DNA from: an uncultured Pseudanabaenaceae cyanobacterium
Lineage (GTDB): Bacteria > Cyanobacteriota > Cyanobacteriia > PCC-9006 > JAAUQQ01
Length of the DNA stretch: 9,789 bases
Direction: 5' to 3'
Assembly (NCBI GenBank): GCA_938015405.1
Contig: CALLPZ010000410.1
Span: 1-9,789, forward strand
The position numbers and the translations under genes were made by a program. Of the stretch, positions 6,196-9,789 are shown piece by piece; positions within the stretch are counted from its first letter, which is position 1, and every line of letters begins with the position of its first letter. Below the pieces are notes generated by a model. It did no database searches. It was not told the origin of the DNA and worked only from the letters and a program-made list of their open reading frames with translations.

Positions 6196-7230
6196 ATGAT
6201 TCAGGAACGGACTGCGCCCGAATTTGACGCCTCAAAGGCAATCATTACTCGGGAAGAGGGGCTCCGCCTCTATGAGGACATGGTGTTGGGCCGTTTCTTC
6301 GAAGATAAATGTGCCGAGATGTATTATCGCGGCAAGATGTTTGGTTTCGTTCACCTCTACAACGGTCAAGAGGCTGTTTCCACAGGCATCATCAAAGGCG
6401 GTATGCGCTCTGATGACTATGTGGCGAGTACCTACCGCGATCACGTCCATGCCTTGAGTGCTGGCGTTCCAGCTCGCAATGTGATGGCTGAGCTGTTTGG
6501 TAAAGAGACGGGCTGTAGTAAGGGCCGGGGCGGCTCAATGCACATGTTCTCGGCGGAGCACAATCTGCTGGGGGGCTATGCCTTTATTGCTGAGGGCATC
6601 CCTGTGGCAATGGGCGCAGCTTTTAACGCCAAGTATCGCCGTGAAGCAATGGGTGACCAATCGTCGGATCAGGTGACAGCCTGCTTCTTTGGTGATGGTG
6701 CAGCGAACAACGGCCAGTTCTTCGAATGTTTGAATATGTCGGCGCTATGGAAGCTACCGATTCTCTACGTTGTTGAAAACAACAAGTGGGCCATTGGCAT
6801 GGCCCATGAGCGTGCTACCTCGGTGCCTGAGATTTATAAGAAGGGCGAGGCCTTCGGGATGCATGGCGTTGAAGTTGACGGCATGGACGTTCTGGCTATG
6901 CGCCATGTGGCCCAAGAGGCGGTGGCCCGTGCTCGTGCTGGTGAAGGTCCAACGCTGATTGAAGCTCTGACTTACCGTTTCCGGGGTCACTCCTTGGCGG
7001 ATCCTGACGAGCTGCGCTCCAAGGAAGAGAAAGAGTTTTGGTTGGCTCGGGATCCGATCAAGAAGTTTGCTCGCTTCATGGTGGAGTACGGCCATGCCAC
7101 GGCGGAAGAGCTGAAAGCCGTGGACAAGAAGATCACGGCCCTAGTTGAAGAAGCAGTTCAGTTTGGCTTGGATAGCCCTGAGCCCAATCCTGAGGAGCTG
7201 AAGAAGTACATCTTTGCTGAAGATGTCTAG
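6196..7230 (+). CDS. pdhA: Pyruvate dehydrogenase E1 component, alpha subunit
   Basis: This is the 344-residue alpha chain of the thiamine-diphosphate-dependent pyruvate decarboxylase of the pyruvate dehydrogenase complex. With the beta chain (PdhB) it decarboxylates pyruvate and acetylates the lipoyl arm of E2, feeding acetyl-CoA to lipid synthesis and central metabolism. Visible motifs are the GGSMHMF loop (residues 112-118) and the diphosphate/Mg-binding motif GDGAANNGQFFE (166-177, GDG through NN). ENNKWAIGM (194-202) and the TYRFRGHSLADPDELR segment (259-274) follow, the latter carrying the conserved His265. Length is normal for the cyanobacterial and plastid type. The beta-chain gene is not adjacent. 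AGGA at 6182-6185 lies 10 nt before the ATG, and an in-frame TAG at 6181 excludes an earlier start. It is followed at once by a terminator hairpin, so it appears monocistronic. Confidence 0.97.
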   Translation: MIQERTAPEFDASKAIITREEGLRLYEDMVLGRFFEDKCAEMYYRGKMFGFVHLYNGQEAVSTGIIKGGMRSDDYVASTYRDHVHALSAGVPARNVMAELFGKETGCSKGRGGSMHMFSAEHNLLGGYAFIAEGIPVAMGAAFNAKYRREAMGDQSSDQVTACFFGDGAANNGQFFECLNMSALWKLPILYVVENNKWAIGMAHERATSVPEIYKKGEAFGMHGVEVDGMDVLAMRHVAQEAVARARAGEGPTLIEALTYRFRGHSLADPDELRSKEEKEFWLARDPIKKFARFMVEYGHATAEELKAVDKKITALVEEAVQFGLDSPEPNPEELKKYIFAEDV

Positions 7231-7251
7231 CTTCGTTGGCTAAATTCAGTC

Positions 7252-7269
7252 TGGACAGTACGTTGTCCA
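7252..7269 (+). other. Small hairpin before the pdhA terminator
   Basis: TGGACA (7252-7257) pairs with TGTCCA (7264-7269) around a 6-nt loop. It directly abuts the main terminator stem and may help 3'-end stability. It has no T-run of its own. Confidence 0.4.
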
Positions 7270-7302
7270 AAAGCCTGGCGGTTGACTCTCGCCAGGCTTT
7301 TT
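7269..7302. terminator. Rho-independent terminator between pdhA and UPF0158-like gene
   Basis: AAAAGCCTGGCG (7269-7280) pairs with CGCCAGGCTTTT (7290-7301) in a 12-bp perfect stem with a 9-nt loop, followed by a run of five T (7298-7302) on the plus strand. The A-run at the left base gives a T-run on the minus strand, so it can also end the convergent gene that stops at 7333. Confidence 0.9.
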
Positions 7303-7332
7303 GCCTGTTAGGGGAGGCTGGACCGATGTGGG

Positions 7333-7797
7333 TTAAGCGGCATAGGCGATGTTGTTGGTTTTGAGGCGATCGCACACGGCCTCTTGGAAAGCCTGCTTTT
7401 GATATTGATACCAAGGCTCATCCAGGTCCTGATCCGCCATCAAATCCAGCAATTGTTGGCTGCCATTGCTGGAATAAAGCAACTTGAGCATTTGCTGTAG
7501 CACCGGTGGCTTGACCTGGGCTCGGGTAAACGCCTCAAGGGTTGCGGGATCTTCGCTCATGCCCTGTTTGCTGGGTAGGTCCACCCAGTCGTCAGAAATC
7601 AGGATGTGGCGAATGCCATCGATGAAGGCGATTTGAGCAGGGGGCAGGACATTTTCATCCACGTCACATAGGAGTGAGACGTCTTCCTCGGAGACCACGC
7701 AAAACTCCCCGTCAGTTTTGTTGACGTAGAGCGTTTCGCCAGACTGGGCGATGCTGAGTTCTTCCATTAATTGGGCGAGGGAGACAGGGAGGGACAT
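7333..7797 (-). CDS. UPF0158-like protein
   Basis: From the ATG at 7797 the protein has 154 residues. Its layout resembles the uncharacterised UPF0158 family: an N-terminal VSLAQLMEELSI helix, then a short strand pair that in relatives reads 'YLD--TGEV' and here reads LYVNKTDGEFCVV (23-35). The acidic middle is followed by a C-terminal WYQYQKQAFQEAVCDRLKTNNI helix (129-150) like the family's W-Y-F-R---EA--WL--N-I ending. No catalytic residues, signal peptide or membrane segment are visible, so it is probably cytosolic. Function is unknown. The frame stays open to an ATG at 7995, but that extension overlaps the divergent transferase gene and reads as non-conserved sequence, so the inner MSLPVSL start is preferred. 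No clear Shine-Dalgarno is present. It converges on pdhA across a shared terminator. Confidence 0.75.
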   Translation of the reverse strand: MSLPVSLAQLMEELSIAQSGETLYVNKTDGEFCVVSEEDVSLLCDVDENVLPPAQIAFIDGIRHILISDDWVDLPSKQGMSEDPATLEAFTRAQVKPPVLQQMLKLLYSSNGSQQLLDLMADQDLDEPWYQYQKQAFQEAVCDRLKTNNIAYAA

Positions 7798-7933
7798 GGG
7801 ATTGTGTGCGAAAGATGACTTTATTATTTCAGGTGATTGGGCCGGTGATTTCTGGTCGTAGGGAATCGGAAATTGGTAATAGGCTGAAGGGGACGGCAAT
7901 GGCTTCGTCCATGCCTTTGCCTGCCATGACCGA

Positions 7934-8968
7934 ATGACTTTGAGGGCTCCTCCAGTAATGACTAAATCTGCGTTGCCGCCAAATCTTGTGATCAAGCTGG
8001 GTCGCTGGGGCTGGGAGACGGTTTGGCATGTGATGATGTCGCAAATGGCGCCTCGCAGTAAGGATGGGGCTTACGTTCGGCCCGAGAGCGCCTTTCGCGA
8101 TGTTGTGACTGCTGAGGCCAGTTCGAAGTATCCTGCTGCTGCTAATCGCTACCGGCTCTTGGTGGGGATGAGCTGCCCTTGGGCTCATCGGGCGTTGGTG
8201 GTGCGATCGCTCAAAGGCCTCGAATCCGCAATTCCTATCACAGTTGTCTCACCATCCCCTGAATCCGGTGGCTGGATCTTTGATGAGCCCTTTGATCCGG
8301 TTGTGGGAACAACCTGTTTATCCATGGCGCAGTTCTATCGCCAAGCCCATACTGACTATGGTGGGCGCAATACGGTGCCAGTGCTGTGGGATCGGGAGGC
8401 GAATGCGATCGTCAATAACGAAAGCAGCGAAATCATTGTGATTCTCAACGAGGCCTTTAACGAATTCGCTGAGCACCCCGAGGTGGACCTCTACCCCGAG
8501 GCCTTGCGGGATGAGATTGAGCAGTGGAATACCAAAATTTACCCGGCGGTTAACAATGGCGTCTATCGCTGTGGTTTTGCCCAAACCCAGGCAGCCTACG
8601 ATGCGGTGATTGACGAGCTATTTGGAGCCCTTGATGAGATTGATAGTGCCTTGGCAACGCGGCGTTATCTCTGCGGCGCTCAGTTGACCCTGGCGGATGT
8701 GCGACTGTTTACGACGCTGGTGCGATTTGATGTGGCCTATCACGGGATCTTTCGCTGCGATCGCCGCCGCATTGCCGATTACCCTCATCTCAGTGGTTAT
8801 CTGCGCGACATTTACCAACTGCCTGGTATCGCTGCCACCTGCGATATTCCAGCCGTGAAGCGGGACTACTACGGCAATTTGTTTCCTCTTAATCCCGGTG
8901 GCCTGATCCCTGCTGGCCCAGATATTGAAAGGCTCTTGCAAGCCCCCAGCGGACGGGAGACGCTTTAG
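7934..8968 (+). CDS. Xi-class glutathione transferase / glutathionyl-hydroquinone reductase
   Basis: The protein of up to 344 residues belongs to the YqjG/ECM4 type of glutathione transferases, which use a catalytic cysteine and glutathione to reduce S-glutathionyl-hydroquinones. Residues 80-86 carry the signature SCPWAHR, with Cys81 as the likely catalytic residue. The thioredoxin-like half includes TVPVLWD and NNESSEII (about 147-171). The helical half has the class motif WNTKIYPAVNNGVYRCGFAQTQAAYD (about 200-225) and LTLADVRLFTTLVRFD (about 252-267). The protein is cytosolic, with no signal peptide. An alternative ATG at 7958 (MTKSALPP) has GAGGG 11 nt upstream and may be the real start, shortening the protein by eight residues. 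Its neighbours are unrelated. Specificity among quinones cannot be judged from sequence. Confidence 0.93.
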   Translation: MTLRAPPVMTKSALPPNLVIKLGRWGWETVWHVMMSQMAPRSKDGAYVRPESAFRDVVTAEASSKYPAAANRYRLLVGMSCPWAHRALVVRSLKGLESAIPITVVSPSPESGGWIFDEPFDPVVGTTCLSMAQFYRQAHTDYGGRNTVPVLWDREANAIVNNESSEIIVILNEAFNEFAEHPEVDLYPEALRDEIEQWNTKIYPAVNNGVYRCGFAQTQAAYDAVIDELFGALDEIDSALATRRYLCGAQLTLADVRLFTTLVRFDVAYHGIFRCDRRRIADYPHLSGYLRDIYQLPGIAATCDIPAVKRDYYGNLFPLNPGGLIPAGPDIERLLQAPSGRETL

Positions 8969-9010
8969 CGCTTCTCGAAGCTTTCCCCAGGCTGTTGCGT
9001 ATTTGTGTAA

Positions 9011-9030
9011 AGAGGCAATGCATTGCCTCT
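9011..9030. promoter_or_regulatory. Perfect 20-bp palindrome between transferase and exonuclease genes
   Basis: AGAGGCAATGCATTGCCTCT is identical to its reverse complement. It lies 42 bp after the transferase stop and about 85 bp before the exonuclease start. No T-run follows, so it is a poor intrinsic terminator. It could be an operator for a dimeric regulator, or a transcript 3'-end hairpin. Confidence 0.5.
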
Positions 9031-9115
9031 CCGTCTCGCCAGTGAACCTTCAAAATAGGGGCATTGCGATTCTGAAGGAAACTTGCGTCGCAATCGCTCT
9101 CCCTTGCTGAGCTCC

Positions 9116-9789
9116 ATGGCCACTGCTCCTGACCACTTGCTCCTGATCCTCGACACCGAGACCAGCGGTATAGATGTTGGAGAACATCATGTTCTCGAAA
9201 TTGCGGCAATCCTCTATTCCGTGGAGCACCAATGTGTTCTCCAGCAAATCAGCACGCTGATTCCTGGCGATCGCGACGACAACCCGGCTCAGTTCGTCAA
9301 TAACATCCCCATCACGGCGGTGAACGACACGCCGGAGGAACTGGCGGAATACCTCTGCCGGACCATTAACTACTGGGGGGAGATTGCCGAATATGTCGTG
9401 GCCCACAATGCCCCCTTCGATCGCAAATGGTTCAAGGACCATCCCATTTTTGCTTCGCTGTATGAACAACAATGGCTCTGCACTTGCCATGAATTCACTT
9501 GGCCCCAGCAGCATCGACCGGGGCAAAAGCTAATTGACTTAGCCCTAGCCCATGGTCTTGGGGTGAGCAGCGCCCACCGGGCGTTAACGGACTGTCAGTT
9601 GATTGCCTCCCTGTTTGATCGCATGGAAGATTTACCAGGCATGATTGACCAGGCTGCTACACCCAAGGTCTTGGTGCGTGCGGATGTTTCCTTCAAGCAA
9701 AAGCAGTTGGCCAAGGATGCGGGCTTCCGCTGGGATGGTAAGGGCAAACAGTGGACCCTGCGTATGAATCCGTCTGAGGCTGCGAAGTT
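9116..9789 (+). CDS. DEDDh-family 3'-5' exonuclease, incomplete at right edge
   Basis: The ATG at 9116 opens 224 codons that continue past the window. The fold is that of DnaQ-like exonucleases, which remove nucleotides from 3' ends using two metal ions. All five signature residues are visible: Asp12 and Glu14 in LILDTETSG, Asp101 in VAHNAPFD, and His153 and Asp158 in SAHRALTDC. The exonuclease part ends near residue 172. A segment around 184-216 (VRADVSFKQKQLAKDAGFRW, then D--GKQWTLRM) resembles the DUF5710 motif, in which a short strand-helix-strand ends with K-W. This differs from polymerase III epsilon, which has a polymerase-binding tail instead, so a stand-alone repair or RNA/DNA trimming enzyme is more likely than the replicative proofreader. 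The frame is open back to 9059 but has no upstream ATG. No strong Shine-Dalgarno is seen. Confidence 0.88.
   Translation, partial: MATAPDHLLLILDTETSGIDVGEHHVLEIAAILYSVEHQCVLQQISTLIPGDRDDNPAQFVNNIPITAVNDTPEELAEYLCRTINYWGEIAEYVVAHNAPFDRKWFKDHPIFASLYEQQWLCTCHEFTWPQQHRPGQKLIDLALAHGLGVSSAHRALTDCQLIASLFDRMEDLPGMIDQAATPKVLVRADVSFKQKQLAKDAGFRWDGKGKQWTLRMNPSEAAK

Noticed and set aside
7798..7995. N-terminal extension of the UPF0158-like protein to an ATG at 7995
   Set aside because: The extension overlaps the start of the divergent transferase gene, and its residues do not resemble the family. The MSLPVSL start fits better.
9050..9526. Minus-strand 158-codon frame opposite the exonuclease gene
   Set aside because: The plus strand carries all five DEDDh residues in order, so the opposite frame is a shadow.

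Overview
The window looks like chromosomal DNA of a cyanobacterium. Supporting signs are ten exact copies of the HIP1 octamer GCGATCGC in 9.8 kb, a Ycf66-like membrane protein, and a ZipN/Ftn2 (ARC6-type) cell-division protein that starts MRIPLDYYRILG. The stand-alone pyruvate dehydrogenase E1-alpha gene also fits. No insertion sequence, phage gene, CRISPR array, tRNA or rRNA is visible. It reads as ordinary core genome, and I found no convincing new multi-gene system.

Left part (1-2890): the extreme left edge holds the first ~33 codons of a minus-strand gene that looks like isoleucyl-tRNA synthetase. About 630 bp without a supported gene follow, AT-rich towards the right. Next is an orphan gene for a small secreted protein with four cysteines (731-1243, +). 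It converges on a ycf66-like gene (1358-2890, -), with a 20-bp perfect hairpin between them that can serve as a bidirectional terminator. The Ycf66-like protein has an N-terminal membrane domain and a long Ala/Glu/Lys tail built from nine tandem 14-16-residue repeats.

Centre (2891-7230): zipN (3236-5488, -) lies upstream of ycf66 on the same strand, 345 bp away. It is divergent from pdhA (6196-7230, +). The ~700-bp gap between zipN and pdhA is the most structured non-coding stretch. It holds a GTA-N8-TAC (NtcA-like) site and a 23-codon open frame with a strong Shine-Dalgarno. That Shine-Dalgarno and start codon are folded into a hairpin, and the stop codon falls inside a second dyad. This looks like a possible leader-peptide arrangement ahead of pdhA, but it is inference.

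Right part (7231-9789): a 12-bp terminator hairpin separates pdhA from a convergent UPF0158-like gene (7333-7797, -). That gene is divergent from a xi-class glutathione transferase / glutathionyl-hydroquinone reductase gene (7934-8968, +). After a 147-bp gap containing a perfect 20-bp palindrome comes a DEDDh 3'-5' exonuclease gene (9116 to the right edge, incomplete) with a C-terminal DUF5710-like segment. The genes serve unrelated housekeeping tasks (translation, division, central carbon flux, quinone/thiol redox, nucleic-acid trimming), and nothing suggests that they form one operon.
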